A DNA stretch of 37,374 nt, from NCBI GenBank assembly GCA_947644545.1, contig CANRZW010000035.1, positions 1-37,374 of the forward strand. Direction: 5' to 3'. A program made the translations under genes and the position numbers. Below the pieces are notes generated by a model, which did no database searches, had not been told where the DNA came from, and saw nothing but the letters and a program-made list of their open reading frames with translations. Shown piece by piece: positions 9,154 to 17,400 of the stretch (the first letter of the stretch is position 1; every line of letters starts with the position of its first letter). The stretch comes from an uncultured Lachnospiraceae bacterium. Its GTDB lineage: Bacteria; Bacillota; Clostridia; Lachnospirales; Lachnospiraceae.

Positions 9154-9185
9154 TTCCCTGCTCCGTTGGGGCAGGGAATTTTTTT
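9154..9185 (+). terminator. Attenuator-type terminator between binding protein and permease
   Basis: Perfect 8-bp stem TTCCCTGC / GCAGGGAA (9154-9161, 9171-9178) followed by seven Ts. It lies 13 bases after the binding-protein stop and just before the ribosome binding site of the next gene. Partial termination here would yield more binding protein than membrane parts, a common arrangement in such operons. Confidence 0.8.
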
Positions 9186-9202
9186 AAGAAGGAGGGATAG
9201 TT

Positions 9203-10189
9203 GTGCGTACCTATATCATCAAGCGCATTTTGTTATCAGTCCTTATCCTTTTCAGCGTGACGCTGATCATCTATGCCGTTCTGCGCTGCCTGCCGGCTTC
9301 CTATGTGGAGTCGATGGCCATGCAGCTGGCTACCGCGCCGGGTGCGAAGCCTTATGAAGAATGGATCGCACAGCTGAATGCATCGTACGGATTGGATAAG
9401 GGTATTATTGCCGGGTACTTTACCTGGCTGGGAGACTTTGCCCGGGGGAATTTCGGGGACAGCTGGAAATTTACGGTTCCGGTGATCCAGAAGTTCCATG
9501 ACGTGATCTGGTTGTCTTTTGTGATGTCAGCGATCTCTTTTACGCTGCAGATTCTGATCGCGATACCGCTCGGTATCATTGCTGCGACCAAACAGTATTC
9601 CAGAACAGACTATGTGATCACGGCGGGTGCGCTGCTTGGTATATCGTTACCGCCTTTCTTCTTTGCAACGCTATTGAAACTTGTCTTTGCCGTGAATCTG
9701 CAGTGGTTCGATGTGTCCGGTCTCGTAGGCCGTACTTACGCCCAGCTCGATTCCTGGGGGCAGTTCATGGATAAGGCGCATCATCTGGTCCTGCCGATCG
9801 CTACACTTGTGATCACGTCCATCGGTCCGTTGATGCGTTATACGAGAACCAATATGCTTGAGGTTCTGAACGCCGATTACATACGGACGGCGAGAGCCAA
9901 AGGCTTAAGTGAACATACTGTTGTGTACAAACATGCTTTTCGTAATACACTGGTCACTCTGGTGACGATCATCGGCGGATCTCTGCCCGGATTCTTTACC
10001 GGTGCGCTGATCACGGAGACGTTGTTCTCCATTCCGGGTATTGGTTTTACATCCTATCAGTCCATGATCATCGGTGATATTCCGTTTACCATGTTCTATA
10101 TGACCTTTATTGCTGTCTTGACACTGGCGAGCAACCTGCTCACCGATATATTGTATGCCGTGGTAGATCCCCGCGTGCGGATCGCATAG
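9203..10189 (+). CDS. oppB: Oligopeptide ABC transporter permease, OppB type
   Basis: 328 residues, normal length. The N-terminus MRTYIIKRILLSVLILFSVT is the first helix of OppB/DppB permeases. An outside loop carries the NASYGLDK / YFTWLGDFARGNFGDSW pattern. The EAA loop that contacts the ATPase is in YIRTARAKGLSEHTVVYKHA, and the late helix region contains GALITETLFSIPGIG. About six membrane helices. The start is GTG at 9203, with AAGGAGGG at 9189-9196; no in-frame ATG fits better. It forms the channel together with the following permease. Confidence 0.92.
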   Translation: MRTYIIKRILLSVLILFSVTLIIYAVLRCLPASYVESMAMQLATAPGAKPYEEWIAQLNASYGLDKGIIAGYFTWLGDFARGNFGDSWKFTVPVIQKFHDVIWLSFVMSAISFTLQILIAIPLGIIAATKQYSRTDYVITAGALLGISLPPFFFATLLKLVFAVNLQWFDVSGLVGRTYAQLDSWGQFMDKAHHLVLPIATLVITSIGPLMRYTRTNMLEVLNADYIRTARAKGLSEHTVVYKHAFRNTLVTLVTIIGGSLPGFFTGALITETLFSIPGIGFTSYQSMIIGDIPFTMFYMTFIAVLTLASNLLTDILYAVVDPRVRIA

Positions 10190-10206
10190 GAAGGAGGAGT
10201 ATGGAT

Positions 10207-11763
10207 ATGTCTGATATGAATAAGCCGAACGAACAGGCGAACGGCACTTCCGGAGAAACTCTCTCTTTGAATGATGACCGGCGTGTGAAGACACTCTCTC
10301 CCGGTGCACTGGTGGTGAAGCGGTTTTTCCGCAACCGACTGGCAGTGCTGGGGCTTGTGATCCTTGCGATCATGTTCCTGTTTTCTTTTGTGGGCGGTAT
10401 GATCTCCCCCTATCGTGAGGATGAACAGTTTTATACCTATACTTATATGGAAAAAGAATACGTAGGTGTGACGAAGAATGAAGACTTCCGTTATGTCTCG
10501 GCCGAGGGCGCTGATTTCGGCTCGGCAGCGCAGGCGCAGTTTTTGATGGCGCAGATGATGGGCAAGGCGGAGTTTGATTATAAAGACGTGACTTATGGCG
10601 TGGCGGAGGAAGGGAAGGATTTCTATTCGGTTTCCGTGGACGGTTCCGTGATCGCCATCGCCTATAAGGATATCGTAAATGCTGAGGATAATAAAGAAGA
10701 ACCGGCCTTTAACGTGAAATATGAGGCGCTTAAGCTGTATACCAATGACGGCACGGGCAGTTTCACGGCGGACGGTACGGAGTTTACACTGGACGAAGAC
10801 GGCAACATCTTACAGGGCGAGGAAGTGCTTGGCTATATCAGTCGCTTTGTCGTGCAGTCGAAGGAGAACGGCGTCGTTATCCCCAGAGCTTTCAAGGAAA
10901 GTTTAGAGCAGGTGCTGGATGCCGAGGGTACGGAGTTCGCCTACACGGGCGAGGACGGCGAAGAGCACAACTATACGATCACTTATGACGCCAGCACCAA
11001 GATCTGGTCCGTTATGCAGGAGACGGAGACTTATGTGTACAGCCAGTATGAGGCGCCTTCCGCGAAGCATCCGCTGGGTACGGATACGAACGGTATGGAT
11101 ATGCTGACCCGTCTGATGTACGGCGGCAGAGTGTCCCTGATCATCGGTTTCATTGTCGTGGTCATTGAGTGTCTGCTGGGCGTGATTCTGGGGGGGCTCT
11201 CAGGATATTTCGGCAAGTGGGTGGATAACCTGATCATGCGTATCGTGGATATTTTCTACTGTATCCCTTCAATGCCCCTGATCATCATCCTCGGTGCGGC
11301 TATGGACGGTATGCGGGTGGACCCGAAGCTGCGTATGCTGTATCTGATGCTGATCCTCGGTATTCTGGGCTGGCCGGGTATTGCCCGTCTTGTCCGCGGA
11401 CAGATCCTCTCTCTGCGTGAGCAGGAGTTTATGACGGCTACGGAAGCCTGCGGCATCCGGGTATCCCGCCGGATCTTCAAGCATCTGATCCCTAACGTGG
11501 TTCCGCAGCTGATCGTTACCTGTACGATGCAGCTGGGTTCCGTGATGCTGACGGAGGCAACCCTGTCCTTCCTGGGACTGGGCGTGAAGTTCCCCTTTGC
11601 TTCCTGGGGCAATATCATCAATGATGTAAAGAACTCCTATGTTTTGACCAATTACTGGTTTATCTGGATTCCGGCCGGCGTCTGTCTGTCGCTGGCAGTT
11701 CTGGGATTTAACTTCGTGGGCGACGGCCTGCGGGATGCTTTCGATCCCAGAATGAAACGCTAG
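10207..11763 (+). CDS. oppC: Oligopeptide ABC transporter permease, OppC type, with large outside insertion
   Basis: 518 residues, far longer than the usual ~300. The N-terminal cytoplasmic tail and first helix (about residues 43-66) are normal OppC. Then comes a ~215-residue hydrophilic segment rich in Y, E, D, T and G (about residues 70-285), where typical OppC has roughly 30 residues. The standard KHPLGTDTNGMDMLTRLMYG motif then leads into the remaining helices. The EAA loop reads FMTATEACGIRVSRRIFKHL, followed by EATLSFLGLG. By topology the insertion lies outside the cell, next to the binding protein. ATG 10207 gives 9-base spacing from GGAGG; ATG 10201 (3-base spacing) is the alternative. 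It starts 17 bases after oppB. Confidence 0.9.
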   Translation: MSDMNKPNEQANGTSGETLSLNDDRRVKTLSPGALVVKRFFRNRLAVLGLVILAIMFLFSFVGGMISPYREDEQFYTYTYMEKEYVGVTKNEDFRYVSAEGADFGSAAQAQFLMAQMMGKAEFDYKDVTYGVAEEGKDFYSVSVDGSVIAIAYKDIVNAEDNKEEPAFNVKYEALKLYTNDGTGSFTADGTEFTLDEDGNILQGEEVLGYISRFVVQSKENGVVIPRAFKESLEQVLDAEGTEFAYTGEDGEEHNYTITYDASTKIWSVMQETETYVYSQYEAPSAKHPLGTDTNGMDMLTRLMYGGRVSLIIGFIVVVIECLLGVILGGLSGYFGKWVDNLIMRIVDIFYCIPSMPLIIILGAAMDGMRVDPKLRMLYLMLILGILGWPGIARLVRGQILSLREQEFMTATEACGIRVSRRIFKHLIPNVVPQLIVTCTMQLGSVMLTEATLSFLGLGVKFPFASWGNIINDVKNSYVLTNYWFIWIPAGVCLSLAVLGFNFVGDGLRDAFDPRMKR

Positions 11764-11779
11764 GAGGTGCAAGTAGAGT

Positions 11780-12931
11780 ATGGCTAAAAATAAACCGGAA
11801 GGATATCTTACTGCGAAAGAGTCCCGGAAGATATCCAAAGAAAACCGACGTATCACCAATCAGTTTGAAAAACAGAGAAAACGGAAGAATGTGCCTGAGT
11901 CCGAGTATCTGACGACCATGCACAATCCGGAAAATGCGGTGGAATTTGACGATCTGCACACCTACTTTTTCACCGATGCCGGTACGGTCAAATCGGTGGA
12001 CGGCGTCAGCTTTGAGGTGCCCATCGGCAAGACCGTGGGCGTAGTGGGAGAGTCGGGCTGCGGCAAGTCCGTGACCAGCCTGTCCCTGATGCAGCTGATC
12101 CAGCGGCCCCAGGGACAGATCGTGGAGGGCGAGATCCGTCTGAATCTGGGAAACGGCAAGGCGTATAACATTGCCAAAACACCCAACGAGAAGATGATGA
12201 AGCTGCGCGGCAACTATGTATCCATGATCTTCCAGGAGCCGATGACCAGCTTGAATCCTGTCTTCCGCATCGGCGAACAGGTGGATGAGGTCATCTCCCT
12301 GCATGACGAGGAGGGCAAGTCCAAGGAGACCATCAAAGAGAAGACGATCGAGCTGTTGAAAATGGTAGGAATCGCCAACAGTGAGGGGGTCTATCAGATG
12401 TACCCGCATGAGCTGTCAGGCGGTATGCGGCAGCGTGTGATGATCGCCATGGCGCTTGCGTGCAGCCCGCGGATCATCATCGCGGACGAGCCGACCACGG
12501 CGCTGGATGTGACCATTCAGGCGCAGATTCTGGATCTGTTAAGACATTTGAAAGACAAGATCAATTCCTCCATCATGTTGATTACCCATGACCTGGGCGT
12601 GATCGCAGAGATGGCGGATTATGTGGTAGTCATGTACGCAGGGCGCGTGGTGGAGAAAGGAACGGTGCGGGAGATCTTCACCAATCCCTGCCATCCCTAT
12701 ACGATCGGCCTGATGGCGTCGAAACCGGTGGTCGGCAAGCAGGTGGACAGACTCTACTCGATCCCCGGCAAGGTGCCGAACCCTGTTAACATGCCTGATT
12801 ACTGTTATTATAAAGACCGTTGTGAGATGTGTGTGGAGCGCTGTGCGGGAGAATATCCCGGCGAGATCAGCCTGTCACCCACCCATAAGGTCAGCTGTTA
12901 TCGTTTCTATGACGGAAAGGGGGAGAAGTAA
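11780..12931 (+). CDS. oppD: Oligopeptide ABC transporter ATP-binding protein, OppD type
   Basis: 383 residues. Walker A GESGCGKS is at residues 90-97, the Q-loop is in [12 protein letters not shown], the signature is LSGGMRQRV, Walker B is [11 protein letters not shown] and the switch histidine is in LITHDLG. The C-terminal region ([15 protein letters not shown] and the cysteine cluster [14 protein letters not shown]) is the oligopeptide-transporter C-terminal domain, whose cysteines can hold an iron-sulfur cluster in some relatives. A charged N-terminal extension of about 45 residues precedes the usual start of the fold. It powers uptake with OppF. An AGGAGG lies about 12 bases upstream, a slightly long spacing. 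Confidence 0.93.
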   Translation: MAKNKPEGYLTAKESRKISKENRRITNQFEKQRKRKNVPESEYLTTMHNPENAVEFDDLHTYFFTDAGTVKSVDGVSFEVPIGKTVGVVGESGCGKSVTSLSLMQLIQRPQGQIVEGEIRLNLGNGKAYNIAKTPNEKMMKLRGNYVSMIFQEPMTSLNPVFRIGEQVDEVISLHDEEGKSKETIKEKTIELLKMVGIANSEGVYQMYPHELSGGMRQRVMIAMALACSPRIIIADEPTTALDVTIQAQILDLLRHLKDKINSSIMLITHDLGVIAEMADYVVVMYAGRVVEKGTVREIFTNPCHPYTIGLMASKPVVGKQVDRLYSIPGKVPNPVNMPDYCYYKDRCEMCVERCAGEYPGEISLSPTHKVSCYRFYDGKGEK

Positions 12932-13957
12932 ATGGCGGATGTAAATACCACAAAGAAAGAGTTTACCCCTGTGACTTATGACCCGCAGTATATTCTGATG
13001 GTCAATGAGCTAAAGAAGCATTTTCCGATCAAAAGCGGTATGGTTGCCAGAACCATCGGCCATGTGAAGGCCGTGGACGGCGTTACGTTTAACTTAAGGC
13101 GCGGCACAACCATGGGACTGGTGGGGGAATCCGGCTGCGGCAAGACCACCACGGGACGTACCATCTTACGCCTGTCCGGGGAGAAGACCGGCGGGCAGGT
13201 GCTGTTTAACGGTAAGGAGGTCTATGACCTTTCCAACAAAGAGATGCGGGCCATGCGGACGAAGATGCAGATCATCTTCCAGGATCCCTTTTCCAGCCTG
13301 TCGCCGAGACTGCCGGTAGGTGAGATCATCGGTGAGGCGGTGCGGGAACATGGGCTGGCGGCGAAGGGAGAGTTTGACGACTATATCGACCGGATCATGG
13401 ATCACTGCGGCCTGCAGCCTTTCCATAAGGATCGTTATCCCCATGAGTTTTCAGGCGGACAGAGACAGCGTATCTGTATCGCCAGGGCGCTTGCATTAAA
13501 TCCGGAGTTCGTGGTCTGTGACGAGCCGGTATCGGCGCTTGATGTTTCCATCCAGGCGCAGATCATCAATCTGTTAAAAGACCTGCAGGAAAAATACAAT
13601 CTGACTTACCTGTTTATCTCCCATGACCTGAGTGTGGTAGAACATATCTCGGACACGGTGGGCGTTATGTATTTGGGTAATCTGGTGGAATACGGGGATA
13701 CTAAGGATATATTCAAGAATCCGCTGCATCCGTATACGAAGGCGCTGTTCTCGGCGATTCCGGTTCCGGATCCCGATGCGAAGATGAACAGGATCGTGCT
13801 GGAGGGCAGTATTCCGTCCCCGGCCAATCCGCCTTCCGGCTGTAAGTTCCATACCCGTTGTGCCAACTGTATGGCCAAATGTAAGGAAGTGGAGCCGAAA
13901 CAGAAGGAGATCGAGCCAGGACATTATGTGGTGTGCCATCTGTATGATGACGTATAA
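12932..13957 (+). CDS. oppF: Oligopeptide ABC transporter ATP-binding protein, OppF type
   Basis: 341 residues. The conserved pre-domain LKKHFPIKSG, Walker A GESGCGKT (residues 65-72), IIFQDPFSSLSPR Q-loop, signature FSGGQRQRI, Walker B FVVCDEPVSAL and LFISHDLSVV H-loop are all intact. The C-terminal NPLHPYTKALFSAIP and the cysteine-bearing tail CKFHTRCANCMAKC mark the peptide-transporter subfamily. The ATG directly follows the OppD stop codon, so the two ATPases are translationally coupled and probably form the heterodimeric motor. Confidence 0.94.
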   Translation: MADVNTTKKEFTPVTYDPQYILMVNELKKHFPIKSGMVARTIGHVKAVDGVTFNLRRGTTMGLVGESGCGKTTTGRTILRLSGEKTGGQVLFNGKEVYDLSNKEMRAMRTKMQIIFQDPFSSLSPRLPVGEIIGEAVREHGLAAKGEFDDYIDRIMDHCGLQPFHKDRYPHEFSGGQRQRICIARALALNPEFVVCDEPVSALDVSIQAQIINLLKDLQEKYNLTYLFISHDLSVVEHISDTVGVMYLGNLVEYGDTKDIFKNPLHPYTKALFSAIPVPDPDAKMNRIVLEGSIPSPANPPSGCKFHTRCANCMAKCKEVEPKQKEIEPGHYVVCHLYDDV

Positions 13958-14005
13958 GCGGTATAAGGGTATCTATTGTAATAAGAATGATGTGGAGGTG
14001 CAGCC

Positions 14006-14296
14006 ATGGGGCGGCGGGATGAATTCGAGGACGACGGTCGTACCGTCGCTGATATGAGTGACCTGGAAGGCATTGGGCTGTTCGGCAGACGTACGCCGGC
14101 TTCGAGCGGGGGAAGAAAAGACGTTAGAAGAGAAGATGGCAGCGAGGCAGGAGAAAATCCCTGGGAGGATATGCCTTTTACCTGGCAGGAACGTGCGCGC
14201 TATATCTTTATGGCTTTGGGTGCGGCATTCCTGATCGGCGCGGTGCTGCTTGGCGGCGTTGGGGTGGTGATTTGGCTGTTCACATTATATGATTAG
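14006..14296 (+). CDS. Small single-helix membrane protein, unknown function
   Basis: 96 residues. A hydrophilic, acidic and basic N-terminal two-thirds (many D, E, R and G) is followed by one C-terminal membrane helix (about residues 70-92, FMALGAAFLIGAVLLGGVGV), a tail-anchor-like layout. GGAGGTG precedes ATG 14006 with good spacing. It lies 48 bases after oppF with no terminator between, so it is probably the last gene of the transporter operon. No family is recognised; a role with the transporter is only suggested by position. Confidence 0.65.
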   Translation: MGRRDEFEDDGRTVADMSDLEGIGLFGRRTPASSGGRKDVRREDGSEAGENPWEDMPFTWQERARYIFMALGAAFLIGAVLLGGVGVVIWLFTLYD

Positions 14297-14451
14297 AAGA
14301 TAATTGGTAATAGAAGATTTGGCATCTGTGGAACAGATGTGTGAGAGAAGCTCTTTCTGGTGTGATGACGGACATTGCACGGGGAAGAGTTTCTTTTTGC
14401 AGCGCCGTTCATGCAGAAAGGTACAGAAAGAACGAAATCACGCCGATACTA

Positions 14452-14479
14452 TTTGCAGTAACAGTTTGCTGCGTAAAAT
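14452..14479 (+). promoter_or_regulatory. Possible promoter of the unknown 371-residue gene
   Basis: TTTGCA (14452-14457), 16 bases, TAAAAT (14474-14479). The spacing is one short and the -35 is imperfect, so this is tentative. It is the best candidate in the 233-base gap after the small membrane protein; that gap also holds a small perfect hairpin at 14323-14339 without a T-run. Confidence 0.35.
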
Positions 14480-14529
14480 TACGGATAACACAGTGATGAG
14501 AACCGGGACATGTGCAGGAGGGAAAGCGT

Positions 14530-15645
14530 ATGGCAATAGCAGAGATCGGGAACAGAGAAGCCGGAGCAGGCAGGGTAAGCGAAAGGAATCCGGATGATAT
14601 TCTGTTTAGGACTTATTCCTATCAGAATGGTAAGGGACAGGAGACGGTATATTATGCCAAGGATTGTGTGGAAATTTCCCTGGATTCTTATAAGATCCCG
14701 CCGACGGCAGATAACTATGAAGAAATAAGGAATATGCTGAAAGCGCAGTCAGGAAGCAGGATCGCCTCGCTTGAGAACCGGATGTTTTATGAGACCTATG
14801 AGATAATGCAGGATTATTATGACAAGAAACTGAGCCGGGATGAAGTGAAGGATATTTTCAAGGAGTATTTCTATCACTATGTGGGGACGTCTGCGAAAAA
14901 GGCGGAGAGCGCAGGAAATGCAGAGAGTCAGGGGACGAAAAAGGCTGTACTGCGGACCGGCGACGGAACGGCTCTTGCGACGAGATATCTGGCCGGATTA
15001 TATGAGCATTTCAGCAGAGCCAATACCAGAAATGCGTGCACCCGGAATCAGAAAGAGGGGAAGGAGCTTATGGAGCGCAATGGGATGAGCTCCAGCGGGG
15101 CGGTCTATTATAATGCAGACTGGTATTATGCCTGTGAGGAGATGCAGCAGCTGTTTCGGGATACTGCGGATGAGCTGGCGGACGAATATGGCGTGGAACA
15201 TGTGGACTATAAGTATGTAGAGAAGAATACCAAGTTTACGCTGGATGGCGGCATTACTTACAACGGCGTGTGGGATGCCCGGGTATGGCAGATGAATTCG
15301 CAGAGTGCGGTCAGGGGTGGCATGATCGATGAGAATATGGCGCCGCCGGAAGGATTCGTATATTGCAGTTCACATTATGCATGGAATGGCAAAGGAGATA
15401 CGCAGGGGATTCAGGAGGAGATCAGGAACCGCAGGAAGGGATATTCTTCCATGATGTTCCTGACTGCTTCGGCGCAGCAGACTCAAATCGGCGGAAGTCT
15501 GCTTCTTGACCCGAAGCATTACGGCAGTTCCAGTCAGTGGAAAGATAACGATGTTTACAGGCAGGGGATTTCCTTTTTGAGTAATTTCAATATCTACTGG
15601 GGCTGCCGGGGAAGCAGATGGGAGTTTATGGCCTGCGGGAAATAA
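14530..15645 (+). CDS. Soluble protein of unknown function
   Basis: 371 residues, no signal peptide and no membrane helix seen. The first third has helical, charged segments (NYEEIRNMLKAQ, FYETYEIMQDYYDKKLSRDE). A middle linker rich in A, E, G and K (about residues 120-145) joins a C-terminal half with many aromatic residues and recurring YN, WN and NG pairs (VYYNADWYYACEEMQ, TYNGVWDARVWQMNSQ, HYAWNGKGDTQG), ending in a W/C/F-rich tail. ATG 14530 follows AGGAGGG at 7 bases; GTG 14512 lies upstream of that site and is rejected. Base composition and codon use resemble the neighbours, so it is a real gene. I do not recognise the family and give no function. Confidence 0.75.
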   Translation: MAIAEIGNREAGAGRVSERNPDDILFRTYSYQNGKGQETVYYAKDCVEISLDSYKIPPTADNYEEIRNMLKAQSGSRIASLENRMFYETYEIMQDYYDKKLSRDEVKDIFKEYFYHYVGTSAKKAESAGNAESQGTKKAVLRTGDGTALATRYLAGLYEHFSRANTRNACTRNQKEGKELMERNGMSSSGAVYYNADWYYACEEMQQLFRDTADELADEYGVEHVDYKYVEKNTKFTLDGGITYNGVWDARVWQMNSQSAVRGGMIDENMAPPEGFVYCSSHYAWNGKGDTQGIQEEIRNRRKGYSSMMFLTASAQQTQIGGSLLLDPKHYGSSSQWKDNDVYRQGISFLSNFNIYWGCRGSRWEFMACGK

Positions 15646-15662
15646 CATTCAATATTTTACCC

Positions 15663-15691
15663 TTGAAAACTTCCTGCAAAAAGTGTAAAAT
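15663..15691 (+). promoter_or_regulatory. Sigma-A promoter of hisS
   Basis: TTGAAA (15663-15668), 17 bases, TAAAAT (15686-15691), with TG directly before the -10. The leader is only about 30 bases, so there is no room for a T-box here. Confidence 0.72.
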
Positions 15692-15729
15692 CTTACCAGT
15701 AAATAGCATAGAAGGGTAAGAAGGAAATT

Positions 15730-16992
15730 ATGGCACTCAGTAAGAAACCGGTAACCGGGATGAAGGACATTCTGCCGGAGGAAATGGAGATCCGTGATTA
15801 TGTCATCAGCGTGATCAAGGAAACTTATGGGAATTTTGGCTTCACATCCATCGAGACGCCCTGTGTGGAGAATCTTGCGAACTTGAACTGTAAGGCAGGC
15901 GGCGAGAATGAGAAGTTGATCTTTAAGATCTTAAAGCGGGGCGAGAAGCTGCGCCTGCAGGAGGCGCAGAGCGAAGATGATCTGGTGGACGGCGGTCTGC
16001 GCTATGATCTGACAGTTCCGCTTGTGCGGTATTATTCTAATCATGCCAACGAACTGCCGGCGCCGTTTAAAGCGTTGCAGATGGGCAATGTATGGCGGGC
16101 GGACAGGCCTCAGAGAGGGCGGTATCGTCAGTTTATGCAGTGTGACATCGATATTCTGGGCGAGGCGGGGAATCTGGCAGAGATTGAATTGATCCTGGCC
16201 ACGACGACAACGCTTGGCAGACTGGGGTTTAAGAATTTCAGGATACGGATCAATGACAGGCAGATCCTGAAGGCTATGGCATCCTGCAGTGGTTTTACGG
16301 AAGAAGATTACGATCAGGTATTTATCATCCTGGATAAGATGGATAAGATCGGTGCAGACGGGGTGGAAGCGGAACTGCTGGAGAGCGGTTTTGACAAAGC
16401 GAGCGTGGACAGCTATATGACGCTCTACCGGGGACTGGAGAATGCCGACAATCCCATCGAATATATTGTGGAGCAGACGAAACAGGCGCTTCCGGAGGGC
16501 GTAATGGAGAGTTTCCGGGAGATCCTGGACAGCGTGGAGGCGACCAAGGGGGATTTCTTCGATCTGGTATTTGATCCAACGCTGGTGCGGGGGATGTCCT
16601 ACTATACGGGAACGATTTTCGAGATTGACATGCCTGAATTTGGCGGCAGCTGCGGCGGCGGTGGAAGGTATGACAAGATGGTTGGTAAGTTTACCGGGCA
16701 CGATGTGCCGGCCTGCGGGTTTTCCATTGGCTTTGAGCGCATCATCCTGCTGCTTTTGGAGAGCGGATTTAAGGTTCCTAAAGCGGGTAAGAAGATCGCT
16801 TATCTTTTGGAGAAGGGATTATCTTCGGACAGATTGTGCGAAGTGATTTCACAGGCTCAGAAAGAACGGGAGAGCGGCAATCAGATCCTGGTGGCCCGTA
16901 TGAATAAGAATAAGAAATTCCAGAAGGAACAGCTTACCGCACAGGGATATGAGGACTTTAAAGAGTTTTACCGGGAAGAATTGAAGCGGTAA
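15730..16992 (+). CDS. hisS: Histidine--tRNA ligase
   Basis: 420 residues, normal length. It attaches histidine to tRNA-His using ATP in the cytoplasm. Class II motif 2 is GNVWRADRPQRGRYRQF, the histidine-specific loop is RGMSYYTGTIFE, and motif 3 is GFSIGFERII. The C-terminal 75 residues form a compact anticodon-binding domain ending in MNKNKKFQKEQ. The wording LRYDLTVPLVRYYSNH and MQCDIDILGE resembles the eukaryote/archaeal-like HisRS lineage, also found in various anaerobic bacteria, rather than the E. coli type. It has its own promoter, and the small gene at 17025 follows 32 bases downstream. Confidence 0.95.
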   Translation: MALSKKPVTGMKDILPEEMEIRDYVISVIKETYGNFGFTSIETPCVENLANLNCKAGGENEKLIFKILKRGEKLRLQEAQSEDDLVDGGLRYDLTVPLVRYYSNHANELPAPFKALQMGNVWRADRPQRGRYRQFMQCDIDILGEAGNLAEIELILATTTTLGRLGFKNFRIRINDRQILKAMASCSGFTEEDYDQVFIILDKMDKIGADGVEAELLESGFDKASVDSYMTLYRGLENADNPIEYIVEQTKQALPEGVMESFREILDSVEATKGDFFDLVFDPTLVRGMSYYTGTIFEIDMPEFGGSCGGGGRYDKMVGKFTGHDVPACGFSIGFERIILLLLESGFKVPKAGKKIAYLLEKGLSSDRLCEVISQAQKERESGNQILVARMNKNKKFQKEQLTAQGYEDFKEFYREELKR

Positions 16993-17024
16993 AGTGTCCA
17001 GAGTGATTGAGAGGAGAAAGAACG

Positions 17025-17267
17025 ATGAACCTGCAGAATCCGGCAGCGCTCTTTCAGATGATGAATCTGTGGAGCCGTTTTCAAAAGAATCACCCCAAGT
17101 TTCCCAAATTCCTTTCTGCAGTGACGCAGAACGGGATCAGGGAGGGCAGCATCATAGAGGTCAGGGTGACGACTGCCGCGGGCGAGAGCTTTGACTCGAA
17201 TCTGAAAATTACGGCGGACGATATGGAAATAATCGAGCAGCTTAAGAATATGTCTTTTAGCAAATAG
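17025..17267 (+). CDS. Small conserved-looking protein of unknown function
   Basis: 80 residues. The N-terminal half is amphipathic (FQMMNLWSRFQKNHPKFPKF), followed by a compact beta-like segment (SIIEVRVTTAAGESFDSNLKI) and a final helix (DDMEIIEQLKNM). AGGAG precedes ATG 17025 with proper spacing; an in-frame start at 17007 lies before the ribosome binding site. It follows hisS by 32 bases and is followed by a terminator, so it is most likely the last gene of the hisS transcript. Family not recognised. Confidence 0.75.
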   Translation: MNLQNPAALFQMMNLWSRFQKNHPKFPKFLSAVTQNGIREGSIIEVRVTTAAGESFDSNLKITADDMEIIEQLKNMSFSK

Positions 17268-17290
17268 AGAGAAGAATTTCACGGTTGCAA

Positions 17291-17348
17291 AGAGAGTTAC
17301 CTTTAAGGAGAATGAAGCATTTTCATACACTTGAGAGGTAACTTTTTT
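17291..17348 (+). terminator. Rho-independent terminator after the hisS transcript
   Basis: AGTTACCT (17295-17302) pairs perfectly with AGGTAACT (17336-17343), extendable with A-T and G-U pairs to about 12 bp. An inner ATGAA/TTCAT stem shortens the loop and six Ts end the structure. Confidence 0.7.
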
Positions 17349-17400
17349 GAGTGGAAACAGGCGGCTCATATTTATACAAAAGACGATACGGAGGTATGGA

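Noticed and set aside
9145..9357. 70-codon plus-strand frame starting after the binding protein
   Set aside because: It spans the terminator and overlaps the oppB start in another frame, with no ribosome binding site.
14304..14597. 97-codon plus-strand frame between the small membrane protein and the unknown gene
   Set aside because: No ribosome binding site, Cys/Arg/Ser-rich unordered composition, and it overlaps the well-supported start at 14530 in another frame.
15646..15729. T-box riboswitch before hisS
   Set aside because: The promoter at 15663-15691 leaves a leader of only about 30 bases, too short for a T-box.
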